A stretch of DNA of 64,000 bases from Marinirhabdus sp050859505 (GTDB lineage Bacteria; Bacteroidota; Bacteroidia; Flavobacteriales; Flavobacteriaceae), in NCBI RefSeq assembly GCF_050859505.1, contig NZ_CP193934.1, forward strand, positions 3,410,001-3,474,000, given 5' to 3'. Each line of letters starts with the position of its first letter. Within the stretch, counting starts at the first letter, position 1. The notes below the pieces were generated by a model that was given only the letters and a program-made list of their open reading frames with translations, searched no databases and was not told where the DNA came from. Made by a program: the position numbers and the translations under genes. This document shows positions 16,039 to 24,703 of the stretch, in pieces.

Positions 16039-18576
16039 TTAGTTAATTGATTTTGATTTGAGTCGTAACGCATTTGCAATCACCGAAACAGAGCTGAAAC
16101 TCATAGCCAGCGCTGCAATCATAGGCGAAAGTAAAAGCCCGAAAACGGGAAATAATACCCCCGCTGCAATGGGCACACCCAGCGTGTTATAGATGAGTGC
16201 GAAAAACAGATTTTGTTTGATGTTTTTCATCACAGCATCACTTAGATTTCTCGCTTTTACGATACCGTGTAAATCTCCTTTTACCAAGGTTATCATGGCA
16301 CTTTCAATAGCTACATCGGTTCCTGTTCCCATGGCGATTCCTACATCACTTTTTGCCAGAGCAGGAGCATCGTTAATTCCATCACCTGCCATAGCGACAA
16401 CTTGCCCTTGTTCCTGTAATTTCTTCACTTCTTCCAGCTTATCTTCTGGTAACATTCCTGCTTTGAAGTCGGCTAGATTGAGTTCGCTGGCTACAGCTTG
16501 CGCGGTATCGTGGTTATCGCCTGTAAGCATAATGACTTCTATGCCTTTATCTTGCAGTTCCTTGATAGCTTTGGCACTGGTTTCTTTAATTTTATCTCCT
16601 ATTACTACATATCCAGCGACCTTTCCATCTACAGCTACATACGAAACGGTTTTTCCTTGCTTCTGAAACGATTGTGCCTCCTGCTCCATCTCGGGTGAAA
16701 TAGATGCTTTGGCGTGTTCCATCATTTTGGCATTTCCAAGATCTAACTTTTTCCCGTTTACATTTCCTTCCACACCTTTTCCGGTTACAGCACTGAAATC
16801 GGCTACTTTTAGAAGTTCCGTTTTTTGTTCTTTTGCGTATTTTACGGTGGCTTCGGCAAGAGGGTGTTCGCTGGAACTATTGAGGGAAGCTATTAATTGA
16901 GTGATATCACTTTCAGAAAATGACTCGCTGAAAGAACCCATTTTTTCTACCGTTGGTTTTCCTTCGGTTATGGTTCCAGTTTTATCAACAATTAAGGTGG
17001 TTACCTTGTCCATTTTTTCAAGGGCTTCAGCATTTTTTATAAGCACTCCATTTTGCGCCCCTTTACCAACTCCTACCATAATAGACATAGGTGTTGCCAA
17101 GCCTAGCGCACACGGGCACGCAATGATTAATACAGCAATCGCATTTACCAGCGCATACACATACGCAGGTTCGGGTCCCCAAATTGCCCAGACGCCAAAA
17201 GTGAGCAGTGAGATAATAACTACTACAGGCACAAAATAGCCCGAAACCGTATCGGCCAATTTTTGAATAGGCGCACGACTTCGGCTGGCGTCGTTTACCA
17301 TTTTTACAATCTGTGAGAGTAAGGTATCGCTCCCTACTTTTTCAGCTTTCATTAGGAAAGACTGATTCCCATTTATGGTACCGCTGCTTACGTTATCATC
17401 TTCAGCTTTATTTACTGGAATAGGTTCTCCAGAAATCATAGATTCGTCTACCGTGGTATGTCCTTCGGTAATCACGCCATCTACAGGTATTTTATCACCT
17501 GGTTTTACGCGTAGGATATCTCCTTTTTTAATCTGGTCTATGGATACTTCTTCTTCAGTCCCATCTACCACACGCACGGCTTTATTGGGTGCGAGTTTCA
17601 ATAATTCTTTTACGGCCGAGTTGGTTTTACTATGTGCCCGCGCTTCTAAAACCTGCCCCATTAATACTAAGGTGAGGATAACGGTAGCCGCTTCAAAATA
17701 AACGTGAACCGCACCAGATTCGGTTTTAAATTGTGACGGAAAGAAATCTGGAAACAACATTCCAAACACACTAAACAGCCAGGCAACCCCAGCACCAATA
17801 CCAATAAGTGTAAACATATTGAGGTTCCAGGTTTTAATGCTTCGGTAGGCGCGTTCAAAAAACATCCAAGTAGCATAAAATACCACAGGAATGGACAATC
17901 CAAATTGAATCCAGTTCCACCATTTTTGTTCCATGATATCGTACAACGGATTGCTAGGAATCATCTCGCTCATGGCCATCAGGAAAATAGGAATGGTAAA
18001 AGCAACGGCGACCCAAAACTTTTTGAGCAGCTTTTTATAGGTTTTTTCTTCAGAAGAAAGATCTGGTTGCATAGGCACCAAGTCCATGCCACAAATGGGG
18101 CAGGCTCCCGCTTCATCTCTTACTATTTCGGGATGCATGGGGCAGGTCCATTGTTCGGCCGTGGGAGCCGATAGATTTTGCTCTTCTACCAAATCCATTC
18201 CGCAAACGGGACAGTCGCCTGGTTTGTCATAGGTTTTATCACCTTCGCAATGCATGGGGCAGTAATAGGTTCCTGTACCCTGTCCCCCCAACCCCCGGAG
18301 GGGGCTTTTCTTATCCTTTTGGTTTTGACCCTCCTTACTCCTCCCTTTCGGGGAGGTTGGGAGGGGACTTTTGTGAATTGAATAGCTTCCGCCATCTTCT
18401 GCCAACGCTTTTTGAAAGGTCTCCAAAGGAATATGAGAATCCATTTCAATAGTTGCTTCGGCTTTTTCTAAATTTACGGTAGCGCTCGTCACACCTTCTA
18501 CTGTTGAAAGTGTTTGCTCCACGTGGCTTCGGCAGCCATTGCAAGTCATTCCGTGTATGTGATAGGTGTGTTTCAT
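16039..18576 (-). CDS. copA: CopA-type Cu(+) P1B ATPase with heavy-metal-binding domains and an in-frame repeat insertion
   Basis: This pump exports Cu(I) from the cytoplasm using ATP. In order there are an HMA domain (GMTCNGC, 9-15), an odd linker (about 69-103), two heavy-metal-binding domains (YYCPMHC...CPVCGMDL, 104-129; WTCPMHPE...CPICGMDL, 143-166), six to eight membrane helices, the TGE-equivalent SGEP (382-385), CPC (487-489), DKTGT (531-535), the HP motif (571-572) and GDGINDAP. All catalytic residues are present. The linker is encoded by a GC-rich palindromic repeat inserted in frame at about 18273-18371, unlike the composition of the flanking DNA. It is followed by the DUF2911 gene and preceded at 3 bp by an NTF2-like gene. 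Confidence 0.95.
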   Translation of the reverse strand: MKHTYHIHGMTCNGCRSHVEQTLSTVEGVTSATVNLEKAEATIEMDSHIPLETFQKALAEDGGSYSIHKSPLPTSPKGRSKEGQNQKDKKSPLRGLGGQGTGTYYCPMHCEGDKTYDKPGDCPVCGMDLVEEQNLSAPTAEQWTCPMHPEIVRDEAGACPICGMDLVPMQPDLSSEEKTYKKLLKKFWVAVAFTIPIFLMAMSEMIPSNPLYDIMEQKWWNWIQFGLSIPVVFYATWMFFERAYRSIKTWNLNMFTLIGIGAGVAWLFSVFGMLFPDFFPSQFKTESGAVHVYFEAATVILTLVLMGQVLEARAHSKTNSAVKELLKLAPNKAVRVVDGTEEEVSIDQIKKGDILRVKPGDKIPVDGVITEGHTTVDESMISGEPIPVNKAEDDNVSSGTINGNQSFLMKAEKVGSDTLLSQIVKMVNDASRSRAPIQKLADTVSGYFVPVVVIISLLTFGVWAIWGPEPAYVYALVNAIAVLIIACPCALGLATPMSIMVGVGKGAQNGVLIKNAEALEKMDKVTTLIVDKTGTITEGKPTVEKMGSFSESFSESDITQLIASLNSSSEHPLAEATVKYAKEQKTELLKVADFSAVTGKGVEGNVNGKKLDLGNAKMMEHAKASISPEMEQEAQSFQKQGKTVSYVAVDGKVAGYVVIGDKIKETSAKAIKELQDKGIEVIMLTGDNHDTAQAVASELNLADFKAGMLPEDKLEEVKKLQEQGQVVAMAGDGINDAPALAKSDVGIAMGTGTDVAIESAMITLVKGDLHGIVKARNLSDAVMKNIKQNLFFALIYNTLGVPIAAGVLFPVFGLLLSPMIAALAMSFSSVSVIANALRLKSKSIN
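18273..18371 (-). repeat. GC-rich palindromic element inserted in frame in copA
   Basis: The two ends are imperfect inverted copies: GTCCCCTCCCAACCTCCCCG on the coding strand at one end, and the complement of GTCCCCCCAACCCCCGGAGG at the other, around an A-rich centre of about 35 bp. It encodes KSPLPTSPKGR and KSPLRGLGG. G+C-rich elements of this look recur in Bacteroidota intergenic DNA. Here the element stays in frame and sits in a flexible linker, so it is tolerated. Confidence 0.7.
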
Positions 18577-18579
18577 ACT

Positions 18580-19113
18580 TTATTGATTCAATTTTTTAAA
18601 GGAGGTGTGTGAGTGAATAATTTTCCATTCGCCATCAATTTTTTCAAGAATGGAAGTAGCAACGCCCTTACTTTCGATAGTACGTTCTTTGGTTCCTTTT
18701 ACTTCGTCTCCCTTTAATACGATGGTATATAAATAATTTTCGGTTGTAAATGCGTACGGCAAATTCACAGTGGCTTCAATCTCATAATCAGAAAAAGTAA
18801 AACTTTTAAAATGTCCTAATTCTGGGCCTAAATGTCCATCTATATAGTCTTTATAAGTGCCTTCCACTTTACCTTGTTCAAATATGGTAGCATCTGGCGT
18901 AAAGAGTTCAAAAGTTCCTTCGGTGGTTAAGTTTTGTATCGCGTCTTTATACGATTTCATAACGGAGACAACAGCTTCTGTATCTTTAGCAGTGTCAACA
19001 ATTTCTTCTTGAACAGTAGTTTCCTCTTGTTCCACTTGCGGGGTCTTTTCGTTACAAGAAAAAACTAAAACAGAGAGTGTTGTTAGTAAAGTGATGGTTT
19101 TAAGATGGTACAT
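18580..19113 (-). CDS. NTF2/DUF4440-like lipoprotein
   Basis: The 177-residue protein has a lipoprotein signal (lipobox VFSC, C20), an acidic linker to about residue 42, and a SnoaL/DUF4440-type NTF2 fold (about 45-175) ending in the family-like GEWKIIHSHTSF. This fold is used for many enzymes and binding proteins; no catalytic residues can be named. It lies within the copper cluster, 3 bp before the copA start and 21 bp after the haem-binding gene. Function unknown. Confidence 0.75.
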   Translation of the reverse strand: MYHLKTITLLTTLSVLVFSCNEKTPQVEQEETTVQEEIVDTAKDTEAVVSVMKSYKDAIQNLTTEGTFELFTPDATIFEQGKVEGTYKDYIDGHLGPELGHFKSFTFSDYEIEATVNLPYAFTTENYLYTIVLKGDEVKGTKERTIESKGVATSILEKIDGEWKIIHSHTSFKKLNQ

Positions 19114-19134
19114 GTTATATGGTTTTGGTTTCGG

Positions 19135-19590
19135 TTATTGTATTGTCTCTTTTAAGTCAGTCATATATTTTATGACTTCGGTTTGCTGTTCTTTGGATAG
19201 TACAGCATCTCCGTGAATTAGCGTATAGCTATCCAAGGGCATCTCGCCATTTTCAATCTGCTTGATAATAGAGCGTAATTTGCTGCTTTTTCTTCGGTCT
19301 GAATAGGTATCCCATTCATTGAAATTCAATTCTTCCTTTCCATGCTTTATATGATCTTCTAAATACCAAGTAGCTGGTTGAATCTTATTATACCAAGGAT
19401 ACTGGGTATTGTTACTATGGCAATCATAGCAAGACACCTGCAGCGATTTCTCTACCGCTGCAGGGACCTTGTTTACTAGCATAAAATCGGTTTGTGGTAC
19501 AGTTTCACTCTGGTTATAGTTCACCGGAATAAACTGAATAACCACGAAGGCAACTAATGCTATCCACGCTATGATTTTTACAACTTTCAA
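19135..19590 (-). CDS. Haem-binding-domain protein (CxxCH, membrane-anchored)
   Basis: The 151-residue protein has one N-terminal membrane helix (about 5-23) and a periplasmic haem-binding domain with SCYDCHSN (C54, C57, H58) followed by YPWYNKIQPATWYLEDHI, the signature of the PF14376-type domain. A single c-type haem is expected. It starts with TTG at 19590 directly after the stop of the DUF3347 gene (TAA-TTG). No in-frame ATG exists upstream because that stop is adjacent. It may pass electrons in copper redox chemistry with the multicopper oxidase; that is inference. Confidence 0.85.
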   Translation of the reverse strand: MKVVKIIAWIALVAFVVIQFIPVNYNQSETVPQTDFMLVNKVPAAVEKSLQVSCYDCHSNNTQYPWYNKIQPATWYLEDHIKHGKEELNFNEWDTYSDRRKSSKLRSIIKQIENGEMPLDSYTLIHGDAVLSKEQQTEVIKYMTDLKETIQ

Positions 19591-20208
19591 TTAGTTGATT
19601 TCGCGTTGTACTTTACCGCACTTCAACATAGAACTTCCGTAGTACGGATTTCTAACTTCTTCATTCATACTTAACCAGGCAGATCCACCATCGTACATTG
19701 GGCAAAATTGCTCGTACAATTTCGTTGCTGTTCCTGTGATGGCAACCATATCGGTTACATCTTTACTCAAGATTTTAAAGTGTTCACGCTGATGGCTCAT
19801 CTCACTTTCAGAAATATGCTCTGCATGTTCAATTGCATCTGCCAGGATATCTTTCAGTTCAGCTTGTTCGCTGGCGCTGTATCCAGACGCATCAAAATCT
19901 TTTAGAGAAGCAACCAAAGTAGCTCCTAACGAGTGTGCTTTGTCACTATCATCTCCTACCAAAGCATCTTTTAGATTGAAATAGTCTTTTAAAATAACTT
20001 CAGCCTTTGCGTCTTGAGCATCGCTCATCCCCATATCTTGCTTAACGTCACCTTCTTGACGCATTTCACTGCTCATAGGAGCACTTGCATCATCATCGTG
20101 ATGTCCGTCTGAGTTATCGTGCTCTTTGCCACCATCTTTGCAGGATACAAAAGCTACGGTCATTAATGCCATAAAGGCGATTCCTAGTGTTCTTTTTACT
20201 GTTTTCAT
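19591..20208 (-). CDS. DUF3347-domain lipoprotein
   Basis: The 205-residue protein has a lipoprotein signal (lipobox FVSC, C23), a His/Asp-rich stretch (about 29-41), and a DUF3347 domain with helical repeats and the CPMYDGG and [12 protein letters not shown] signatures. These closely match the C-terminal domain of the CusB-type adaptor at 13065-14807. The paired Cys and Met residues suggest copper binding. It follows the multicopper oxidase by 39 bp. A periplasmic copper-carrier role is inferred. Confidence 0.85.
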   Translation of the reverse strand: MKTVKRTLGIAFMALMTVAFVSCKDGGKEHDNSDGHHDDDASAPMSSEMRQEGDVKQDMGMSDAQDAKAEVILKDYFNLKDALVGDDSDKAHSLGATLVASLKDFDASGYSASEQAELKDILADAIEHAEHISESEMSHQREHFKILSKDVTDMVAITGTATKLYEQFCPMYDGGSAWLSMNEEVRNPYYGSSMLKCGKVQREIN

Positions 20209-20247
20209 AATATGTGTATTTATTTGTGTTTAAGGTTTATTTAATTT

Positions 20248-22827
20248 CTAAAATCTCCATGACAGTCCGCCACCGGCATCAAAGCGGTTGTCATAACTTG
20301 CCATAAGTGAAAAGTTACGACTCAAAACATATTCTAGTCCGACTTGCCATGTGGTTTCTTCGTCAAAATCCTGACCTGCGGGAAGTTTGCCATCCCAGCC
20401 AAAATCCATTTGGTATTCATACTCTCCATAGATCCCCAGTCTTGGTAAAATCATAAAGCCAGTAGAAAAACTTACTTGCGGACGTAGCTTACTATCAATT
20501 CTGAAATCTGAATTAATGAGTAATGGTAGTAACCATCTCACACCGGCGATTGCGGTAGTATTAATTTCTTCTAGACTGTCTTCCATACCATTCTCTACAT
20601 TTACACCACCAAACACACGGAAATAATCGTTGAGATAACGTTCGTAGGTAGCTTCCACTTCTAGGTTCTCATTCCAACCATATTCGCCCCTCACGCTAAA
20701 TTGATTGCGAATGTTGGTTGCGGTGGCGTATACCTCCGTCATATGGCTTGCTGCAGTAAGTTCGCCCCAGGTAAACATATGGTCCCCTTCATTCGTAAGC
20801 TTGGTTAATGGGTATTCTTGTAAGCGTTCATCTCTTGGTGTGTCATAACTAAATACGCGTGCCATTCCGCTCATCATATGGTATAATATGTGACAATGGA
20901 AAAACCAATCGCCCGATTCGTTGGCTGCAAACTCAAAAACTACTTTCTGCATGGGCGCTACGTTTACGGTATGCTTTAAGGGTGAATATTCTCCATTTTC
21001 GTTCAACACTCTAAAGAAGTGTCCGTGCAGGTGCATGGGGTGATGCATCATGGTTAGGTTGTTTAACGTAACCCGAACAACTTCGCCTTTTTTGATTTGT
21101 ATTTTATCCGTTTCAGAAAGTGGAACCCCATTTATACTCCAAACATATCGGTTCATATTCCCCGTAAGATTGAAAAGCATTTCTTTTACTGGTTTGTCAT
21201 TTTCGAATTCTGTGGATTCTTTTGCACGCAAGTAATTATAATTGAATTCTGGATTTCCACCCGTTTTCATATTGTCGCCAACTACTTTATCTTCTGGAAC
21301 CCTATAGCCCATCTTCATGCCGCCCATTCCTGCCCGTCCGGCAGGCGGGTCCATACTGCCATTCATTTTATCATTCTTCATCTTCATCTTAGAATGGTCC
21401 ATTTTAGAATGATCGATTTTAGTGGAATCGGTTTTCATATCCATACCCATCATACCATCCTTCATCGTATCATCTTTCATCTTCATTTTGGAATGATCCA
21501 TTTTGGAATGATCCATTTTAGTGGAATCATTTTTCATACCCATCATTCCATCCTTCATCGTATCATCTTTCATCTTCATTTTAGAATGATCCATTTTGGT
21601 GGAATCTGTTTTCATATCCATACCGTCCATGTTCATTTTACCGTTGTCCATGGACATTCCATCCATGTTCATCCCGCTCATATCCATCTTATACTTTTCC
21701 ATTACTTGAATAGAATCATTTTTGGAAGGATTGAATTTGGACGCTGGCGCCCCCATTTTCATTCCCATAGACATCATATGTTTCATTCCCATTATTAAAT
21801 CGGGCTCAGGAACTACCGGCGCTTCCAGTGTTTTCCCTTTGCCAATATAGGCCAATGCTTCGCCAGAACCGTCCTGCGCAGTAGCTCTTAATTGAAGTTT
21901 ACCATTTTCGGGAACTGTTACGATATAATCGTAGGTCTCAGCCACCCCAATAAGTGTTTTATTGTGTTGTACAGGCACTACATCGAGCCCATCTGCAGAA
22001 ACTAGCATAGGGTCCTCACCGCCAAAGGTTAACCAAAAATACGTTGCCGCAGCAGCGTTTATAAACCGAAGACGCACACGCTCGCCTGGCTCAAAATCTG
22101 TATAGTTCTGTTCAGCGCTTCCGTTGATGAAGAATTTATCAAAATAATTATCCGATATAGCCATATCCGGCATACGTTGCCAGGCCATTTTCAGCTTTGC
22201 TCCTACTGCATTCTTCTTAATAAGTTTATCCAGACTTTGTATTTGTCCTTTTTTAATTAAATACCATTCGTTACCACGCTTTAAGTTTTTAAGTTGTGAT
22301 TTCGGACTTTCATCCATCCAGTCGGACAGCACGAGCACTAAATCCTTATCGTATTGCAGGTCTGTTTGCTTTGGGTTTATCTGAATACTACCATACACGC
22401 CACGTTGTTCCTGAAGCCCTGTATGTGAATGATACCAATAGGTTCCAGATTGTTTAAGCGCAAATTTGTACTGTTGGGTTTTACCGGGCAGTATGGGAGG
22501 TGTGGTGAGATAGGGAACTCCGTCAAAGAAATTTGGGAGTATTAAACCGTGCCAGTGTACCGATGTTTCCACATCTAAATTATTAGTTACGTTAATGATG
22601 GCAAATTCTCCTTCATTAAACTCCAGATTAGGACCAGGAATACCACCATTAATGGTCATGGCCTGTACGTCTTTACCCGTGAAATTTACTGTTTCAAAGT
22701 CAATCGTTAATTCATAGACACGCTCCGGCCAGTCGTCTACGTTTTCTTCAGAATCATTCGCCACCAATTGTGCACTCATGTTCAGTACAGCAAAAAACAG
22801 TACTAGGAAACTAATTTTATTTTTCAT
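20248..22827 (-). CDS. Multicopper oxidase fused to a CopB-like outer-membrane barrel, with Met/His-rich linker
   Basis: The protein has a signal peptide (ends MSAQ) and a three-cupredoxin CopA/PcoA-type oxidase with HWHG (91-94), WYHSH (131-135), HPMHLHGHFF and WFFHCHILYHMMSGM copper motifs. It expects Cu(I) to be oxidised to Cu(II) in the periplasm. A linker at about 355-502 is packed with Met, Asp, His and Lys in repeats such as MDHSKM and DDTMKDGMMG. The last 175 residues look like the PcoB/CopB barrel. A start at 22848 would add seven residues; I prefer the ATG at 22827 because the next residues form the signal peptide. A GC-rich palindrome (21329-21345) lies in frame inside the linker. 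Confidence 0.92.
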   Translation of the reverse strand: MKNKISFLVLFFAVLNMSAQLVANDSEENVDDWPERVYELTIDFETVNFTGKDVQAMTINGGIPGPNLEFNEGEFAIINVTNNLDVETSVHWHGLILPNFFDGVPYLTTPPILPGKTQQYKFALKQSGTYWYHSHTGLQEQRGVYGSIQINPKQTDLQYDKDLVLVLSDWMDESPKSQLKNLKRGNEWYLIKKGQIQSLDKLIKKNAVGAKLKMAWQRMPDMAISDNYFDKFFINGSAEQNYTDFEPGERVRLRFINAAAATYFWLTFGGEDPMLVSADGLDVVPVQHNKTLIGVAETYDYIVTVPENGKLQLRATAQDGSGEALAYIGKGKTLEAPVVPEPDLIMGMKHMMSMGMKMGAPASKFNPSKNDSIQVMEKYKMDMSGMNMDGMSMDNGKMNMDGMDMKTDSTKMDHSKMKMKDDTMKDGMMGMKNDSTKMDHSKMDHSKMKMKDDTMKDGMMGMDMKTDSTKIDHSKMDHSKMKMKNDKMNGSMDPPAGRAGMGGMKMGYRVPEDKVVGDNMKTGGNPEFNYNYLRAKESTEFENDKPVKEMLFNLTGNMNRYVWSINGVPLSETDKIQIKKGEVVRVTLNNLTMMHHPMHLHGHFFRVLNENGEYSPLKHTVNVAPMQKVVFEFAANESGDWFFHCHILYHMMSGMARVFSYDTPRDERLQEYPLTKLTNEGDHMFTWGELTAASHMTEVYATATNIRNQFSVRGEYGWNENLEVEATYERYLNDYFRVFGGVNVENGMEDSLEEINTTAIAGVRWLLPLLINSDFRIDSKLRPQVSFSTGFMILPRLGIYGEYEYQMDFGWDGKLPAGQDFDEETTWQVGLEYVLSRNFSLMASYDNRFDAGGGLSWRF
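21329..21345. repeat. GC-rich palindrome inside the multicopper-oxidase linker
   Basis: CCTGCC-CGTCC-GGCAGG is a 6-bp-arm hairpin encoding PPAGRAG in frame within an otherwise A-rich Met/Lys/Asp stretch. It resembles the short GC-rich palindromes scattered between genes in many flavobacteria. The composition break suggests insertion. Confidence 0.55.
21405..21610 (-). repeat. Tandem copper-binding repeats in the oxidase linker
   Basis: Two to three near-identical DNA copies encode blocks built from DSTKMDHSKM, KMKMKDDTMKDGMMGM and similar words, with an extra MDHSK in the second and third copies. Near-identity at the DNA level indicates recent expansion or contraction by slippage or recombination. 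Confidence 0.7.
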
Positions 22828-22895
22828 GGGTTTTTTAATTTTATACAAAATTACTCCTGTCTTCCAGCGAATTGTGTCATAATCTTGGTTGTTAT

Positions 22896-23465
22896 CTATA
22901 TAATTTGGTCTAAAGAATTCCTAAAATTCTTATGTTCGTTTTTGTATTGCGTTAAACTCATACCCGTCTCCGTTTTAAACTGCCTGCTCAAGTGATTTAT
23001 ATGACTATAATCCAGTAGCTGACTTATCTCGGTAAAGTTTAGCTCATTGGCTTGAATGAGTTCTTTTACTTTTTCAATTTTTAGTTTTATAAAATATTTT
23101 TCGATGGTAACGCCTTCCGTAAATGAAAACACCTTGCTCATTTTTGAATAGTCTATCCCTATACTTTCGGCCAGCTTTACTGAAAGCTTCCCTTCTAGTT
23201 CAATGGGTAAATAATCCAGCAGCCTGATAAGTGTAATTTTTATTTGCTCCGTGAGTTTTACCTCAGTCGAATTGATTAAGGAAAAGCCATTTTTATCCAG
23301 AATATCCTTAAATATCGCTAGTGTTGTATCGTCCTTAAGCTCCAATCGTATTCGGCCTAATTCTATGTCTGTGAGTTTAATGTCTTTAGCCTCAATTTCA
23401 TTCTTGAGCACTTTAATGCATCTGTCACACACCATGTTTTTTATGAAATAGTCCTTTTCCATCAT
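22896..23465 (-). CDS. AraC-family regulator with an HMA-like N-terminal domain
   Basis: The 189-residue protein has an N-terminal segment (about 1-70) that looks like a heavy-metal-associated fold with the CxxC pair in MVCDRC (C13, C16). A C-terminal AraC double helix-turn-helix follows (about 105-180, with FTEISQLLDYSHINHLSRQFK). Metal bound by the Cys pair would be read directly by the DNA-binding domain. The start overlaps the TolC stop as TAATG at 23465, so translation is coupled; M2 at 23462 is possible. Its place between tolC and the multicopper oxidase suggests control of this copper operon. Confidence 0.8.
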   Translation of the reverse strand: MMEKDYFIKNMVCDRCIKVLKNEIEAKDIKLTDIELGRIRLELKDDTTLAIFKDILDKNGFSLINSTEVKLTEQIKITLIRLLDYLPIELEGKLSVKLAESIGIDYSKMSKVFSFTEGVTIEKYFIKLKIEKVKELIQANELNFTEISQLLDYSHINHLSRQFKTETGMSLTQYKNEHKNFRNSLDQII

Positions 23466-24703
23466 TAATTGATTAAATAGTTAATAATGGCAGCTTGCAT
23501 ATAATACAGCTGAACGGATTCCACCTGATTTGTTTGAAACTTAAGCTGCAATTCCTGAATGTCCAATACATCGTTAAAATCGATGGTACCTGTTTCGTAA
23601 TTTTTGATCAAAATCTCTTCGGCGTCCTTCGCTTGTTTTAGATTTATTTCTTGTGTTTTATAAGCGATTCGTGCTTGATTGCGTTGTGATATTGTTTTGG
23701 CTAAAGCGGTTTCTAAAACATTTAACCTGTTCTCTTTTTGAGAGGTAATTTCCAGTTGCCGCAGTTCGTTTTGCTTGGAAATAGATTTATAGCGTTTGTT
23801 AAAAATAGGAATCGTTACAGCAACCATAGGCATAAAAATATCTTTTCCATTATCGCTAAAACTCATATCCGGTCTTTCGGAAACGGGGATATAATCCACC
23901 CCAAAACCAATCATTGGATTACTATCTGCTTGGTTGAGCGCTTCTGCCAGTGATACCGACTCGTAAAGCTTGTCAAACTTAAGTAGCTCTGGATTTAAGG
24001 TAAGGGCTTCTTCGTTAATAAGAACATCTTCTGTGGGTATTTCTAACATACTATACACCTCAACGTCTGTAGTAATGTCACGATTAAGCAGGTTGTTAAA
24101 TGCTGTTTGCTCTGCGATAAATAATTCCTCCAATACTTCTTTTTGTTGTTGCAATTCGTTTTGTCTTATTTGCAAGCGAAGTACATCTACAGCACTAGCT
24201 TTGCCTACCTCAACCGACGTTAAAGCAAAACGTTCATAGGTTTCTAAAAGCTGAATGTTCTCATCGAGCACTTTTTGTTTTGCTCTAATTTCATAGAGTT
24301 TGTAATACGATTGTGAGATGGCCATGGCCAGTTTACGTTTGGCTATGGTAATTTCTACGTATTCTGCATCGGCCATAGATTTTGAATAGTTTCCTCTGGC
24401 GGTAATAGTCCCAAACCACGGCAACATTTGTTTTGCCGAAAATCTGGCACGCTGTGCTCCGGTTCGCGTTTCTGGCTCACTCACAAAATAGCCAGCACTA
24501 AACTCTGTGTTTGGAATCCAATCTGCTTCATTTACTTTTTCTTCAGCAATGTTATAGCGCAGCTCCAGGGCTTGAATTTCTGGATTGTTGGTTTCGGCTT
24601 CTACTATGTAGGTCTGTAATTCTTGACTTTGTGCTAATAGAACAGAGAACAGAGAACAAAGAACAAAGACTCCCTTAACTATTTTTATTTTATAATTTTT
24701 CAT
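23465..24703 (-). CDS. TolC-family outer-membrane channel of the Cus-type system
   Basis: The 412-residue protein has a signal peptide ending near LAQSQ, then two coiled-coil repeats typical of outer-membrane factors, including a second with long helical segments at about 300-400. It forms the outer-membrane duct for the CusA pump, whose stop overlaps its start as ATGA at 24700-24703. The signal peptide is partly encoded by a 7-bp repeat (TCTTTGT/TCTCTGT on the coding strand, 24640-24669) that also occurs in noncoding DNA at 38589-38651. Confidence 0.9.
   Translation of the reverse strand: MKNYKIKIVKGVFVLCSLFSVLLAQSQELQTYIVEAETNNPEIQALELRYNIAEEKVNEADWIPNTEFSAGYFVSEPETRTGAQRARFSAKQMLPWFGTITARGNYSKSMADAEYVEITIAKRKLAMAISQSYYKLYEIRAKQKVLDENIQLLETYERFALTSVEVGKASAVDVLRLQIRQNELQQQKEVLEELFIAEQTAFNNLLNRDITTDVEVYSMLEIPTEDVLINEEALTLNPELLKFDKLYESVSLAEALNQADSNPMIGFGVDYIPVSERPDMSFSDNGKDIFMPMVAVTIPIFNKRYKSISKQNELRQLEITSQKENRLNVLETALAKTISQRNQARIAYKTQEINLKQAKDAEEILIKNYETGTIDFNDVLDIQELQLKFQTNQVESVQLYYMQAAIINYLIN
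24640..24669 (-). repeat. 7-bp repeat within the TolC signal peptide
   Basis: Read on the coding strand, about four copies of TCTTTGT or TCTCTGT encode the hydrophobic core VFVLCSLFSVL. The same heptamer family forms arrays at 38589-38651 and 39234-39261. Confidence 0.7.

Noticed and set aside
21097..21798. His-rich open frame on the plus strand, opposite the multicopper-oxidase linker
   Set aside because: It is the antisense reading of the Met/Asp/His/Lys repeat codons. It has no start context and lies fully inside a well-supported gene.
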